DNA of 54,792 nt from an uncultured Legionella sp. Its GTDB lineage: Bacteria; Pseudomonadota; Gammaproteobacteria; Legionellales; Legionellaceae. The notes under the pieces were generated by a model. It was given only the letters and a program-made list of their open reading frames with translations, ran no database searches and had not been told where the DNA came from. The position numbers were made by a program, and so were the translations under genes. The stretch covers positions 1 through 54,792 of the forward strand of contig CAMFHA010000006.1 of the NCBI GenBank assembly GCA_945952115.1. The letters are read 5' to 3'. Positions 36,569-46,140 of this stretch are shown in pieces (the first letter of the stretch is position 1; each line of letters starts with the position of its first letter).

Positions 36569-37489
36569 ATGAAATGGAAAAAATTCGGACATATTTTTAA
36601 GCACTCATCCACGATAAGTTCATGGAAAAATAATTCAGCACTTACGCCTACGCCTATTCTTCTTGATAAGGAAACTATAAGAGTATATGCAGGATTTCGT
36701 GATAAAGCTGGTATTAGTCGAATAGGTTATGTTGATGTTGATGCCAGAAATCCTACTCAAATAAAAAAAATCTCTGAAAATCCAGTGCTTGATATAGGTC
36801 GTGCAGGATGTTTTGATGATAATGGCGTTATTTTAGGTGATATTATTCGTCATGATGATCATTTGAGAATGTACTATGTAGGTTTTCAGTTGGTAAAAAA
36901 AGCAAAGTTTTTAGCATTTACTGGATTGGCTGAAAGTTATGATAATGGTGAAAGGTTTGTCCGTATATCTGAAGCCCCTATTTTAGATCGCTCTCATGGT
37001 GCTACTACTATCGGCGCAATTCATACCATTTTTTTTGAAGAGGGCAAATGGAAAATATGGTATGCAGCTGGAAATGATTGGCAACTTATTAATGACAAAC
37101 TTTATCCAAAATATAATATTTGGTATAAAGAATCTTTAGATGGAATTACCTTTTCTAAGCCAGGCATACTATGTATAGATGTAAATCCTAAAGAATATAG
37201 AATTGGTAGGCCGTCAGTATATAAATTTGAAAATGTCTATTATATGTTTTATACCAAAGGAAGTCTTGATGGTAAAGAATATTTTCCAGGTGTAGCAACT
37301 TCATATAATGGTATTGAATGGGTTAGAAAAGATGAAGAATTAGGACTGCAATTATCAGAGGATGGTTTTGATTCTATTCATTTATGTTATCCTCGTTTGG
37401 TTAGTGCAAATAATAAAACATATTGTTTTTACAATGGCAATCATATGGGGATTGATGGGTTTGGCTTGTTGGAACTAGTGCAATGGTAA
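36569..37489 (+). CDS. GH43/GH32-like five-bladed beta-propeller protein
   Basis: A 306-residue soluble protein. Repeated strands with the pattern 'W-x-I-W-Y-A-A-G' (KWKIWYAAGND), 'VYYMFYTKGS' and 'TYCFYNGNH', plus TPTPILLDKETIRVY near the start, fit the glycoside hydrolase 43/32/130 propeller superfamily. No signal peptide is visible, so it is probably cytosolic, unlike most secreted hydrolases. Similar proteins lie in some O-antigen loci without known function. It could be an enzyme acting on a sugar nucleotide or lipid-linked sugar, or a transferase partner; the fold call is moderate. AGGTGA supports the ATG. Confidence 0.65.
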   Translation: MKWKKFGHIFKHSSTISSWKNNSALTPTPILLDKETIRVYAGFRDKAGISRIGYVDVDARNPTQIKKISENPVLDIGRAGCFDDNGVILGDIIRHDDHLRMYYVGFQLVKKAKFLAFTGLAESYDNGERFVRISEAPILDRSHGATTIGAIHTIFFEEGKWKIWYAAGNDWQLINDKLYPKYNIWYKESLDGITFSKPGILCIDVNPKEYRIGRPSVYKFENVYYMFYTKGSLDGKEYFPGVATSYNGIEWVRKDEELGLQLSEDGFDSIHLCYPRLVSANNKTYCFYNGNHMGIDGFGLLELVQW

Positions 37490-38430
37490 GAAGTAAGCTC
37501 TATGAGAAAGAGCAAAAAAATAATTGGGATAATTTTGTCAAAAGCAGTCGAGCCCCCTTATTTTTTTTTCAACGTGACTTTATGGATTATCACGGTGATC
37601 GATTCATTGATAATTCCATTATGTTTTATGAAGAAGATAAGCTGATTGCTATTTTACCTGCGAGCAAAAAAGAAGATATCTTAATTTCTCATGGTGGTTT
37701 AACCTATGGTGGTTTAATTTGTGATTCTAAAATGCGTGCTAATGGTATTATTTCTATAATAGAACATTTACTAAAAATAACATCAGAGCAAAAATTATCA
37801 AAAATAATTTATAAAACAATCCCTTATATTTTTTATAAACAGCCAGCACAAGATGATATTTATGCATTATTTAATGTAGCCAAAGCATCTCTGGTTCGTA
37901 GGGATTTATCAAGCATTATTGATTTAAAGCAGCGAATCGGTTTATCAAAAGGTAGAAAATGGCTTATTGCTAGAGCAAAAAAAAATAATTTGGATATTGT
38001 TTCTTCAACTAATTGGAGCGCTTTTTATGATTTATTGGTTTCAGTATTAGATAAGCATGATGCAAAACCAGTACATTCTTGCGATGAGTTGAGTCTATTG
38101 CATAATCTATTTCCTCAAAATATTGAATTAAAAGTTATTTGGCATGAGCGACAATTACTTGCCGCTGTTTTGTTATTTAAATTTAGCAGAGTCACACATA
38201 CACAGTACATCGCTGTTTCAGATACAGGAAAAGAATTAGGTGCTTTAGATTATTTAATTGAAACGTGTATAGAAGAGAGTGCTGCTCTAGGTGCAGATTA
38301 TTTTAGTTTTGGAATATCTACAGAGCAAAATGGATGTTTATTGAATGAAGGATTGTTGGCGCAAAAAGAAAGCTTTGGCGCACGTGCTTTATGTTTGGAT
38401 TTTTATGAGGTAAATTTAAATGGCGGTTGA
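37483..38430 (+). CDS. GNAT/FemAB-like acyltransferase
   Basis: A 315-residue cytosolic protein resembling the FemAB-like GNAT fold found in polysaccharide loci. [12 protein letters not shown] (near residue 70) and a C-terminal acetyl-CoA-type region ([25 protein letters not shown]) are the best clues. It may transfer an acyl or aminoacyl group to an amino sugar made in this block. It overlaps the propeller gene by 7 bp and the aminotransferase by 11 bp, so it is tightly coupled to the 3-amino-sugar genes. Confidence 0.65.
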   Translation: MVRSKLYEKEQKNNWDNFVKSSRAPLFFFQRDFMDYHGDRFIDNSIMFYEEDKLIAILPASKKEDILISHGGLTYGGLICDSKMRANGIISIIEHLLKITSEQKLSKIIYKTIPYIFYKQPAQDDIYALFNVAKASLVRRDLSSIIDLKQRIGLSKGRKWLIARAKKNNLDIVSSTNWSAFYDLLVSVLDKHDAKPVHSCDELSLLHNLFPQNIELKVIWHERQLLAAVLLFKFSRVTHTQYIAVSDTGKELGALDYLIETCIEESAALGADYFSFGISTEQNGCLLNEGLLAQKESFGARALCLDFYEVNLNGG

Positions 38431-39526
38431 TTTTTTGAATCTGGCTGCAATAAATCAAGTGATGCAGAAGGAATTACATGAAGCTGCATGCCGAGTGATC
38501 GATTCTGGACGATACATTCAAGGGTCCGAAGTGCAGCATTTTGAGCAAGAATTTGCTGCCTATTGCGGAGCCGAGTATTGTATCGGCGTAGCAAACGGTT
38601 TAGACGCTTTAACTTTAACTATTCGGGCATGGAAAGAGCTCAATTTTTTAAAAGAAGGCGATGAAATTATTGTTCCTGCAAACACGTATATTGCCAGTAT
38701 TTTAGCTATTACAGAAAATAATTTAGTTCCTGTTTTATTAGAGCCGAAGGAATCGAATTATAATATTAACCCTTCTCTTATAGAATCAGCGATTACCGCA
38801 AAAACACGAGCTATATTGCCTGTACATTTATATGGTTATTTAGCAGATATGCCTGAAATTATATCTCTTGCGCGACAATATAATTTATTGGTTTTGGAGG
38901 ATGCAGCTCAAGCACATGGTGCTTCCATACAAAATCGTAGAGCAGGTAATTGGGGAAATGCTGCAGGTTTTAGTTTTTATCCAGGTAAAAATTTAGGTGC
39001 ATTAGGTGATGCAGGCGCTATTACGACTAATGACAAAGAACTTGCTGATATTTTGCGAGCTTTAGGAAATTATGGTTCCTATGAAAAATACAAAAATGAT
39101 GTTCGAGGAATAAATAGCCGATTAGATGAAATTCAAGCTGCAATGTTGCGAGTAAAATTACGTTATTTAGATAGACAAACTACGCGACGCCGTGAGATTG
39201 CCCAACATTATTTAAATAATATTCATAATGAAGCAATTATCCTTCCTTTAGACTCTTTACCTTATGAGCGGCATGTATGGCATTTATTTGTTGTACGCTG
39301 TTCTCAACGACAAAAATTACAAAACTATTTGCAAAAAGAAGGAGTGCACACCCTAATCCATTATCCTATTCCCCCTCATAAGCAATTGGCTTATAAACAA
39401 TATGAGTATTTAAAATATCCATTAACAGAAAAAATTCATGAAGAAGTATTAAGTTTACCTATCTCTTCTGTATTGACGGATGCTCAAGTAGAGCAGGTGA
39501 TTAATTTACTCAATGAGTTTAAATGA
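38420..39526 (+). CDS. FdtB/QdtB-like PLP-dependent sugar aminotransferase
   Basis: A 368-residue DegT/DnrJ/EryC1/StrS enzyme. [29 protein letters not shown] and [12 protein letters not shown] (PLP lysine K190) match the dTDP-3-keto-6-deoxyhexose 3-aminotransferases FdtB/QdtB. With the FdtA half of the fusion and the acetyltransferase it would give dTDP-3-acetamido-3,6-dideoxy-galactose or -glucose. The two cannot be separated by sequence alone. The stop overlaps the next flippase start (ATGA). Confidence 0.9.
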   Translation: MAVDFLNLAAINQVMQKELHEAACRVIDSGRYIQGSEVQHFEQEFAAYCGAEYCIGVANGLDALTLTIRAWKELNFLKEGDEIIVPANTYIASILAITENNLVPVLLEPKESNYNINPSLIESAITAKTRAILPVHLYGYLADMPEIISLARQYNLLVLEDAAQAHGASIQNRRAGNWGNAAGFSFYPGKNLGALGDAGAITTNDKELADILRALGNYGSYEKYKNDVRGINSRLDEIQAAMLRVKLRYLDRQTTRRREIAQHYLNNIHNEAIILPLDSLPYERHVWHLFVVRCSQRQKLQNYLQKEGVHTLIHYPIPPHKQLAYKQYEYLKYPLTEKIHEEVLSLPISSVLTDAQVEQVINLLNEFK

Positions 39527-40830
39527 ACATTTTTAAAACATCTTTTTTATCAGCTATAGAGACTCTTGTTAAGCTGGCTTCAGGCTTTGTGGTGATTAAA
39601 TATCTAGCAATAGAAACAGGTCCTTCTGGAGTAGCTTTTTTTGGGCAATTTCAAAATTTTTTTTCTGCTTTTCTAATTATTATTTCAGGAGGATTTACCA
39701 CAGGCTTGGTTCGCTATAGTGCGCAAGAAAAAATTAACACCTCAACAAAAAATTACTTAGGAAATGCTTTAGGGATTGGTCTTATTGTTTCACTAGTGAC
39801 GGGAATAAGTATTTGTTTGTTTTCAAGAGAATTATCTCGCCTAATACTTAATTCCGCTGATTTTACGAGTATTTTTTATCTTTTAGCTCTATGCGGCGTG
39901 TTGATTATGATATACCAAGTTATCATTTCGGTATTGAATGGTTGGGGAGAGCTTTATCATTTCATTGCTTGCAAATTAACAAGTAGTTTTGCGCTGCTTT
40001 TGAGCTCTCTCTTTTTTGTTAAATTATATGGTATCTATGGTGGGTTGGTTGCATTAATAATGATGCAGGCCATAGCAGCGTTATTAGCATTATTACTAAT
40101 TGGCAAAGTAAAAAATTTTCATTGGCGAGAGTTAATTCCTCGATTTGATTATTCAACCATTAAAGATTTTTTTCCTTACTGGTTAATGAGTTTGGTTACC
40201 TTAATTTCCACACCGCTTGTTTTAATGTTAATTCGAATCCATATTGCAGATACTAGTGATTGGAATACAGTTGGTTTATGGGAGGCTTCTTGGAAAATAT
40301 CAGAGCTTTATTTATTGGTAATTACTACAGCACTTACTACTTATTATGTCCCTAAATTAAGTCAAGTGACAGATCATAACACTGAAAATAAAATAGTGAT
40401 GGAAGTTTTGGTATGGGGTGTGGTTGCTGCTTTATGTTTGGCTGTAGGAATTTACTTGTTACGTGAATTCATTGTAGTTTTGTTATTTTCTAAAAATTTT
40501 GTTGCGGTTAGTAATATTCTTGCTTTTCAAGTATTAGGTAGTGTGATTAAAATAGCAGCTTGGGTTTTTGCTTTTCATATGATAGTGAAGGGCAATACAA
40601 GGCTTTTTCTATTTACTGAGTTATTATTTGGTTCAAGTTTTTATTTATTATCTGAATCATTATTTAATTATTTTGGTCTTATAGGATTATCTTACGCTTA
40701 TTTTTTAAATTATACTCTGTATTTTATTTTTTGTGCTGGATCTTATTACAAAGATTATCATTTGAAGTATCGATCACAAATGGAGTGTGAGATGAGTGGT
40801 ATAAAGGAGAAAATGAGTGCACAAGGTTAG
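39523..40830 (+). CDS. wzx: Wzx-type flippase (WzxE-like), third of three
   Basis: A 435-residue polytopic inner-membrane protein with about 12 helices. It is a paralogue of the flippase at 8534-9781: the N-terminal, [13 protein letters not shown] and [20 protein letters not shown] segments all have close counterparts there (INWQSAGYLEAIWRLSSAYL). WzxE-like proteins move undecaprenyl-PP-linked units to the periplasm. This copy is coupled to the FdtB-like gene and followed by a GT2 and a Wzy, so it probably serves the rhamnose/3-amino-sugar unit. Confidence 0.87.
   Translation: MNIFKTSFLSAIETLVKLASGFVVIKYLAIETGPSGVAFFGQFQNFFSAFLIIISGGFTTGLVRYSAQEKINTSTKNYLGNALGIGLIVSLVTGISICLFSRELSRLILNSADFTSIFYLLALCGVLIMIYQVIISVLNGWGELYHFIACKLTSSFALLLSSLFFVKLYGIYGGLVALIMMQAIAALLALLLIGKVKNFHWRELIPRFDYSTIKDFFPYWLMSLVTLISTPLVLMLIRIHIADTSDWNTVGLWEASWKISELYLLVITTALTTYYVPKLSQVTDHNTENKIVMEVLVWGVVAALCLAVGIYLLREFIVVLLFSKNFVAVSNILAFQVLGSVIKIAAWVFAFHMIVKGNTRLFLFTELLFGSSFYLLSESLFNYFGLIGLSYAYFLNYTLYFIFCAGSYYKDYHLKYRSQMECEMSGIKEKMSAQG
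40803..40809 (+). promoter_or_regulatory. Ribosome binding site fixing a GTG start
   Basis: AAAGGAG lies seven bases before GTG at 40817, inside the flippase 3' end. It makes GTG the start of the GT2 gene, giving [12 protein letters not shown], the expected N-terminus. Confidence 0.75.
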
Positions 40831-41779
40831 TATCTTAATGCCTGCATATAATGCTGAATTATTTATTGCCGAAGCAATTGAGTCAGTGCTAAATCAGGAT
40901 TATTGTAATTTTGAATTAGTGATCTGCGATGATGCTTCCACTGATAACACTCCTACAATCATATTAGATTATCAACGCAAATTTCCAGAAAAGATTCTTG
41001 CTATTTTTAATGAAAGAAATTTAGGTGTAACAAATAACTGTAATCTCGGTTTATCTCATTGTAGCGGAGATTTTATTGCGTTATTCGCTGGGGATGACAT
41101 AATGCTTTCGGGTAAGATTAGCGCGCAAGTTGCAGTGATGATACAAAATCCTGATGTAGTATTATGTTATCATCCAGTAGAAATTTTTGATTCTGATACA
41201 GGAAAAACACTGTTTATTACGGATAAAAACCCAAGAAAAAATATTACGTCTTACCAAGATATGATACTCAAAAATGGTGTTCCTGGGGGATGTTCTATTA
41301 TGGTTAGAAAAAATGCTGTACCCCCAGATCAATATGACTCAAGACTTAAAACAGTTAGTGATTGGCTTTTTTTTATAGAAATTGCTTTAAATGGTCGTAT
41401 TGCTAAGTTGGAAAAAACTTTTGCTCGTTATAGAAAACATGCAAATGGTCTAAGCCAGCAGTCTTTAAATTTATTAGATGAATCATTATATGCTTTAGAT
41501 TTATTGGTAGAAAAAAATCCAAATAATAAGGAAATTCCTGTACTGGTGTTACAAGCTAAAGCTAGATATTTAGCTGGAGAGGCTTTTCGACAATTAAAAA
41601 CAAGTCCTAAGATTGCATATTATCTTTCTAAACAAGCAGTTCAATTGTCATTTAAATTATCTTATTGTGGGTTATTTTTTATAACATGGTTAAATTTGAA
41701 ATTTCCTCTAGGCCATTTATTAGTTTGTTATTTTATTTATAAAAGCAGATATTTACTAAAAAGAGTCTTCAATTTTTAA
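40817..41779 (+). CDS. GT2-family glycosyltransferase
   Basis: A 320-residue GT-A transferase. [20 protein letters not shown] is the classic N-terminus, ICDDASTDNT the nucleotide-binding acidic motif, and ALFAGDDIML the DxD-like metal site. SDWLFFIEIAL is the acceptor-side acidic motif. A hydrophobic stretch near the C-terminus may anchor it to the membrane. It starts with GTG behind a strong AAAGGAG and overlaps the flippase gene by 14 bp. Confidence 0.88.
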   Translation: MHKVSILMPAYNAELFIAEAIESVLNQDYCNFELVICDDASTDNTPTIILDYQRKFPEKILAIFNERNLGVTNNCNLGLSHCSGDFIALFAGDDIMLSGKISAQVAVMIQNPDVVLCYHPVEIFDSDTGKTLFITDKNPRKNITSYQDMILKNGVPGGCSIMVRKNAVPPDQYDSRLKTVSDWLFFIEIALNGRIAKLEKTFARYRKHANGLSQQSLNLLDESLYALDLLVEKNPNNKEIPVLVLQAKARYLAGEAFRQLKTSPKIAYYLSKQAVQLSFKLSYCGLFFITWLNLKFPLGHLLVCYFIYKSRYLLKRVFNF

Positions 41780-41789
41780 TGTAAAAATA

Positions 41790-41795
41790 AAGGAG
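41790..41795 (+). promoter_or_regulatory. Ribosome binding site fixing a GTG start for the Wzy gene
   Basis: AAGGAG five bases before GTG at 41801. No in-frame ATG near this point has a comparable site. Confidence 0.7.
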
Positions 41796-41800
41796 TAGGA

Positions 41801-42973
41801 GTGATTAGTCCATTGATCTTTATCCTATGTTGGGTTAGTACGCTGATCTTGTATAGTATGCAGCTAACAACAAATATTGTACCTATGTCAATGCGAGGCT
41901 TAATAATGATTTTGATGAACATGTTAAGTGTCTCTCTGTTTTATTTCTTATTTAATTGTTCGGTTGCATCTAATCGTTCCGTTATGAAGCAAAACGCTTT
42001 ACAAGATGATTTGCTAAAAAAATTTATAAAAGGATTGGGACTTATTTGGGTTTTAGGAACATTATTTGAAATTTATTATTGCCAGGGATTTCCTCTATAC
42101 TGGCGTTTAACCGGAAATTCAAAATTGTATATAGATTTTGGTATTCATTCAATGCACGGTATTATGAATGCATGCTTCCTGCAATTACTTACTATGTTAA
42201 TGTATTTATATTTAAAAAAACCTTCTTACTCTACTTTATTATTAATATTATTACTTTCTATATGGCCTATTTTAATGCTAGGAAGAGGCATTATGCTTTC
42301 AGAGTTATTACAAATAACTTGTGTTTATTTATTATTTTCTAAAATAAATTTTAAAAAAATAACTTATCTTTTCTTTTTTGGATTAGTAACTTTGTTTTTA
42401 TTTGGTTTTTTGGGAGATCTTCGTCAATCAGCTAATCCTTTTGTTTATCTAATAAGAAGAGATGTTTCTTCTTTTTTTGAAACGATGCCAACAGGGTTTT
42501 TATGGATTTATGTGTATATTACAGCGGGATTAAGTAATCTATTTTATAATATTGACTCAGTGATTCCAGATTATAATTTTACGCATAGTTTAGCTAATCT
42601 AATGCCTTCTGCAATTAGAGAATATTTAGAGCTTGCGCGCCCTAATAATCCCTTTATTTTTGTTGATCCGAGCTTAAATACGTCTACTGCATATGCAGGA
42701 TACGTGTCTGATTTTGGGTTTTTAGGGGGCTTTTTCATGATGGCTTTCGTTCAGTTTATTTGCTGCCTTGTTTACCGAAGTTGCCAGCAAGATAAACTGT
42801 GGAGTATTTTTGCTTATTCTGTATTATTTCAAGTATTAATCTTTTCAGTATTTTATGATATGTTTTTCTTGTTACCAACCTTATTTCAATTTGTTATCTG
42901 TTTTGTATTTTATTGGTATTCCTATTCAAAAAGATATCAAAATAGTACCTATACAACAACAGCAATAGTGTAA
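41801..42973 (+). CDS. wzy: O-antigen polymerase Wzy (oligosaccharide repeat unit polymerase)
   Basis: A 390-residue inner-membrane protein with about 11 helices. ILMLGRGIMLSELLQ carries the Arg-containing loop typical of the family, and a long periplasmic loop (about residues 235-300) contains DPSLNTSTAYAGYVSDFGFLGG, a pattern I associate with this polymerase family. It would join flipped repeat units in the periplasm with Wzz control. GTG start with AAGGAG. Confidence 0.82.
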   Translation: MISPLIFILCWVSTLILYSMQLTTNIVPMSMRGLIMILMNMLSVSLFYFLFNCSVASNRSVMKQNALQDDLLKKFIKGLGLIWVLGTLFEIYYCQGFPLYWRLTGNSKLYIDFGIHSMHGIMNACFLQLLTMLMYLYLKKPSYSTLLLILLLSIWPILMLGRGIMLSELLQITCVYLLFSKINFKKITYLFFFGLVTLFLFGFLGDLRQSANPFVYLIRRDVSSFFETMPTGFLWIYVYITAGLSNLFYNIDSVIPDYNFTHSLANLMPSAIREYLELARPNNPFIFVDPSLNTSTAYAGYVSDFGFLGGFFMMAFVQFICCLVYRSCQQDKLWSIFAYSVLFQVLIFSVFYDMFFLLPTLFQFVICFVFYWYSYSKRYQNSTYTTTAIV

Positions 42974-42986
42974 AAGTAGAGTTTGT

Positions 42987-44129
42987 ATGAATTATAAAAA
43001 AATATTAATAACAGGTGGTGCAGGCTTTATTGGTAAGCATTTAATTTTTAAATTAATAAAAAAAGGATTAGAAATTCGAGTATTGGATACTTTATCTTCA
43101 CAAATCCATGGAGTTATACCCAGCAATTTGGAATGGTTAACACATAAAGATATTGAATTTATAAGAGGAAGTGTAAATTCTCGTAGAGACTGGGAGAATG
43201 CTTTAGATGATATAGATGCAGTAATACATTTGGCGGCTGAAACAGGAACTGGACAATCAATGTATGAAATTGCTCATTATAATGAAACCAATTCCTATGG
43301 TACAGCTTTAATGTTTGATGTATTGCAACGAATGACGCGTTCTAGGGTCAAGCGTATCCTATTAGCTTCTAGCCGTTCTGTATATGGTGAAGGTGCTTAT
43401 GAGTGTGTAAGCTGTAATTATTTGCGTGTATATCCTAAAAGTCGGAGTCTTGAGCAATTGAAGAAAAAGCAATGGGATCCTCAGTGTCCCATTTGTTCTA
43501 ATGCTATTTATCCGATACCAACTAAAGAAAATGATTTGGTGCTACCTGCTTCTATTTATGCGGCAACAAAATATGCTCAAGAAGATTTAGTTCGTATAGG
43601 GAGTGAAGCTTTAGGAATAGAACATATTTCTTATAGATTTCAAAATGTGTATGGAGAAGGCCAATCTTTAAACAATCCCTACACAGGTCTTTTATCTATC
43701 TTTTCTACTAAAATTCGTTTGGGTAAGACACTTCCTCTTTTTGAAGATGGTAATGAAAGTAGAGATTTTGTCCATGTTGATGATGTGACAGAAGCTTTAA
43801 TCCGCGGTCTTTCTATTAATAAATCTCCTAATACCGTTATTAATATTGGTAGTGGTAAAGCAACTTCTATAAAAGAAATAGCTGAGAAATTAGCAATAGC
43901 TTTGCATAAAATTCCCAATATAGAGGTTACAGAACAATACCGTGTAGGCGATATTCGACATAATTTTGCTGATATTCAGCGATTAAAAAACTATTTTCAA
44001 TTTCAACCTCAAATAACAATAGATGAAGGTTTAAAGCGATTTGCTGCATGGGTAGAAAGCCAACCAATTCCTATTGATAAAGGTGAGGAAGCCAATAATG
44101 AATTACGCAAGTTAAAATTGATGAATTAA
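42987..44129 (+). CDS. Extended SDR with four-cysteine insert, dTDP-L-rhamnose 4-epimerase-like
   Basis: A 380-residue NAD-dependent epimerase. TGGAGFIGKH is the cofactor loop, ASSRSVYGEG the serine region, and SIYAATKYAQED the Tyr-x-x-x-Lys. Between them (about residues 138-175) is an insert with C-V-S-C and later C-P-I-C, a possible zinc-binding four-cysteine site. From memory this insert marks the dTDP-L-rhamnose 4-epimerase group (Burkholderia WbiB type), which makes dTDP-6-deoxy-L-talose. The rml genes upstream would supply its substrate. The stop overlaps the acetyltransferase start. Confidence 0.82.
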   Translation: MNYKKILITGGAGFIGKHLIFKLIKKGLEIRVLDTLSSQIHGVIPSNLEWLTHKDIEFIRGSVNSRRDWENALDDIDAVIHLAAETGTGQSMYEIAHYNETNSYGTALMFDVLQRMTRSRVKRILLASSRSVYGEGAYECVSCNYLRVYPKSRSLEQLKKKQWDPQCPICSNAIYPIPTKENDLVLPASIYAATKYAQEDLVRIGSEALGIEHISYRFQNVYGEGQSLNNPYTGLLSIFSTKIRLGKTLPLFEDGNESRDFVHVDDVTEALIRGLSINKSPNTVINIGSGKATSIKEIAEKLAIALHKIPNIEVTEQYRVGDIRHNFADIQRLKNYFQFQPQITIDEGLKRFAAWVESQPIPIDKGEEANNELRKLKLMN

Positions 44130-44710
44130 TGATGAAAAAAAATGAGCGCACAAAATTAAATGAGTTAATTAAACTCGACTTATCACGCCAACAGCTTTTA
44201 TTAAGTGATAAAAATAAACATGAGAGTAATAACAAAACGTGGTGGTTTAAAGTATTTTCTCCTCGTTTTTTACCTGTATTAATTTATCGTCTCTCTTATC
44301 AATTTCATCAAAAAAAATGGAGTATGTTAGCTCGTTTTTTTTCAATGATTAATGTGGTTTTTTTTGGCATTGAAATAAGCCCTCGTTGTAAAATTGGTCC
44401 GGGTTTATTTTTTCCTCACACTCAAGGTACAGTACTTGGTGCAATTTCTATTGGTGATAATGCAGTAATTTATCAAGGAGTTACTTTAGGCGCTAAAGAT
44501 TTAGATTTTACTTATGACGAAAGACGCCGCCCTCTTATTGGTAATAATGTAATAATTGGTGCTGGCGCTAAAGTTTTAGGAGGGATTCAAGTGGAGGATA
44601 ACGTGATTATAGGAGCTAACTCCGTAGTCACTAAATCAATTGCAAGTGATCAAACAGTAGCAGGAAGTCCTGCGAAAATAATAACTTCTAGAGATAAAAA
44701 TGGCATGTGA
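44129..44710 (+). CDS. Serine-acetyltransferase-like hexapeptide acyltransferase
   Basis: A 193-residue protein. The middle IEISPRCKIGPGLFFPHTQG and the coil LGAISIGDNAVIYQGVTLG match CysE-like left-handed beta-helix acetyltransferases, with the histidine in FPHTQG. AGSPAKII closes the helix. In an LPS locus a glycan O-acetyltransferase or a colanic-type acyltransferase is more likely than a cysteine pathway enzyme. It overlaps the next gene by 11 bp. Confidence 0.8.
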   Translation: MMKKNERTKLNELIKLDLSRQQLLLSDKNKHESNNKTWWFKVFSPRFLPVLIYRLSYQFHQKKWSMLARFFSMINVVFFGIEISPRCKIGPGLFFPHTQGTVLGAISIGDNAVIYQGVTLGAKDLDFTYDERRRPLIGNNVIIGAGAKVLGGIQVEDNVIIGANSVVTKSIASDQTVAGSPAKIITSRDKNGM

Positions 44711-45695
44711 TTTAGTGAATAAGCAAGTACTTTTTGTGGCTCCAAATTTTTTTGGTTATGGGCAAGAAATAAAACAAGAAATGGAAAAGCAAGGAGCACG
44801 AGTCGATTTATTAATAGACCGTCCTTTTAAATCTTCTTTTATGAAAGGATTAACCACATTAAATCGCCAGATGGTAATGGGCATAGCAAAACAATATTAT
44901 CAAAAGAAATTACTAGAGTATGGACGCAGTCATTATGATTTAGTTTTTGTAATTAATGGACAAACTTTATCTCCTCAAATTTTATCTCAATGGAGGCAAT
45001 CATTTCCTAAAGCTCAATTTGTCTTATATATCTGGGATTCTATTAATAATAGACAAACCATACAAAAAAATTTTGAGTTTTTTGATTACTGTTTTTCATT
45101 TGATAAAAAGGACGCTGAATTTTTTGGTCTTAATTTTCAACCTTTGTTTTTTTCTAAAGGATTTGAAAATACAGTGCGGCATGATATTTCTTATGATATT
45201 AGTTTTGTGGGAACGGCTCATTCCAATAGATATTCTGTTATATCAGCCCTGTCAGAAGTATTTTCAAAAAATGTTCGTTTTTATAAGTATCTTTATTTAC
45301 AAGCTAAATGGGTTTATTTTTATTATAAAATAACGAATCCAGCATTTAAATCAAGCACTATGGATGAGTTTTTCTTTAATCCTTTAGATAAAGAAAAGGT
45401 TCAGCAAATTTTTTTTCAATCCACATCTATTTTAGACATTGAACATCCTTTACAAAGTGGATTAACTATCAGATCTTTAGAGGCTTTAGGTGCTAAGAAA
45501 AAGCTTATCACTACCAATCAAAATATAGCTGACTATGATTTTTATAATCCAGAAAATATTTTGATATTAGATAAAAATGTACTCACAATGAAAAAAGATT
45601 TTTTTTATACACCCTATAAAGAGGTGGATGATTTTATATACAAAAAATACAGTATTTCAGGTTGGCTAACCCAAATCATACAGTGGACGGAATAA
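44700..45695 (+). CDS. GT-B glycosyltransferase, CgeB/RfaS-like
   Basis: A 331-residue soluble protein. VLFVAPNFFGYGQEIKQEM is the N-terminal Rossmann start, FVLYIWDSINN and FSFDKKDAEFFG are shared with CgeB-type spore and LPS-core transferases, and DIEHPLQSGLTIRSLEALGAKK matches the C-terminal donor site. Substrates unknown. It is the last gene of block 2 and is followed by a 433-bp gap. ATG at 44700 or GTG at 44715 are possible starts. Confidence 0.75.
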   Translation: MACDLVNKQVLFVAPNFFGYGQEIKQEMEKQGARVDLLIDRPFKSSFMKGLTTLNRQMVMGIAKQYYQKKLLEYGRSHYDLVFVINGQTLSPQILSQWRQSFPKAQFVLYIWDSINNRQTIQKNFEFFDYCFSFDKKDAEFFGLNFQPLFFSKGFENTVRHDISYDISFVGTAHSNRYSVISALSEVFSKNVRFYKYLYLQAKWVYFYYKITNPAFKSSTMDEFFFNPLDKEKVQQIFFQSTSILDIEHPLQSGLTIRSLEALGAKKKLITTNQNIADYDFYNPENILILDKNVLTMKKDFFYTPYKEVDDFIYKKYSISGWLTQIIQWTE

Positions 45696-45738
45696 CTTAT
45701 ATTAATACGTATTTCCTAACTTTTAATCTAAAAAGAAA

Positions 45739-45782
45739 GTTTGAGTAGATATGCTGGAGTGAATCAACAGATCTACTCAAAC
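45739..45782. repeat. Perfect 12-bp inverted repeat with 20-base loop
   Basis: GTTTGAGTAGAT (45739-45750) and ATCTACTCAAAC (45771-45782). It lies 43 bp after the last gene of block 2, but no T-run follows, so it is not a standard terminator. AAAAGAA occurs just outside both ends (45731-45737 and 45785-45791), so it could also be a very small inserted element. An RNA-processing or 3'-end-stabilising hairpin is another option. Confidence 0.5.
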
Positions 45783-45950
45783 CCAAAAGAATTACAATGA
45801 AGGGCTATCTTTTCTAGATGTTTTAAATATCCTTTGGTGCTTTAATACTAGGCTATTTATAAAGCTATTAGAATAGTTTTTAAAATTGATTTTTTTGATG
45901 AATTTATTTATTGGTTTCTCAATTTTTAAATGAATGATTAAAGCAAATTT

Positions 45951-45980
45951 TTGACAAATTAGAAAGGTTAAAATTATATA
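45951..45980 (+). promoter_or_regulatory. Sigma-70 promoter for the amino-deoxy-sugar block
   Basis: TTGACA (45951-45956), then TTATAT after 17 bp (45974-45979) or TATATA after 18 bp. It lies about 160 bp before the first gene of block 3 and after a clear gap, so it probably starts a separate transcript with a long leader. Confidence 0.6.
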
Positions 45981-46140
45981 GATGTATCTCTTTCAGTGAA
46001 ACAATGAGTAAAGCTAAAGATTAAAGTCAAATGAACTTCCTAGCTATTTAAAATAACAAAAGCTTTCGGTATTATAACTAAAATAATTCTCTCTAAGAAA
46101 GTAGGGATTAGGATAATAAAAATGATAATTGAGAGGGATA

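Larger units (their letters stand above)
45696..46128. other. Intergenic gap between blocks 2 and 3
   Basis: The gap holds a 12-bp inverted repeat (45739-45782) and a good sigma-70 promoter (45951-45980). I found no gene, no tRNA and no T-rich intrinsic terminator in the rest, which is AT-rich and featureless. Confidence 0.6.

Noticed and set aside
42079..42342. 87-codon ORF overlapping the Wzy gene
   Set aside because: Out-of-frame shadow of a clear membrane-protein gene in AT-rich DNA.
44956..45333. 125-codon ORF inside the CgeB/RfaS-like gene
   Set aside because: Hydrophobic shadow in another frame; the host gene has conserved motifs across the same stretch.
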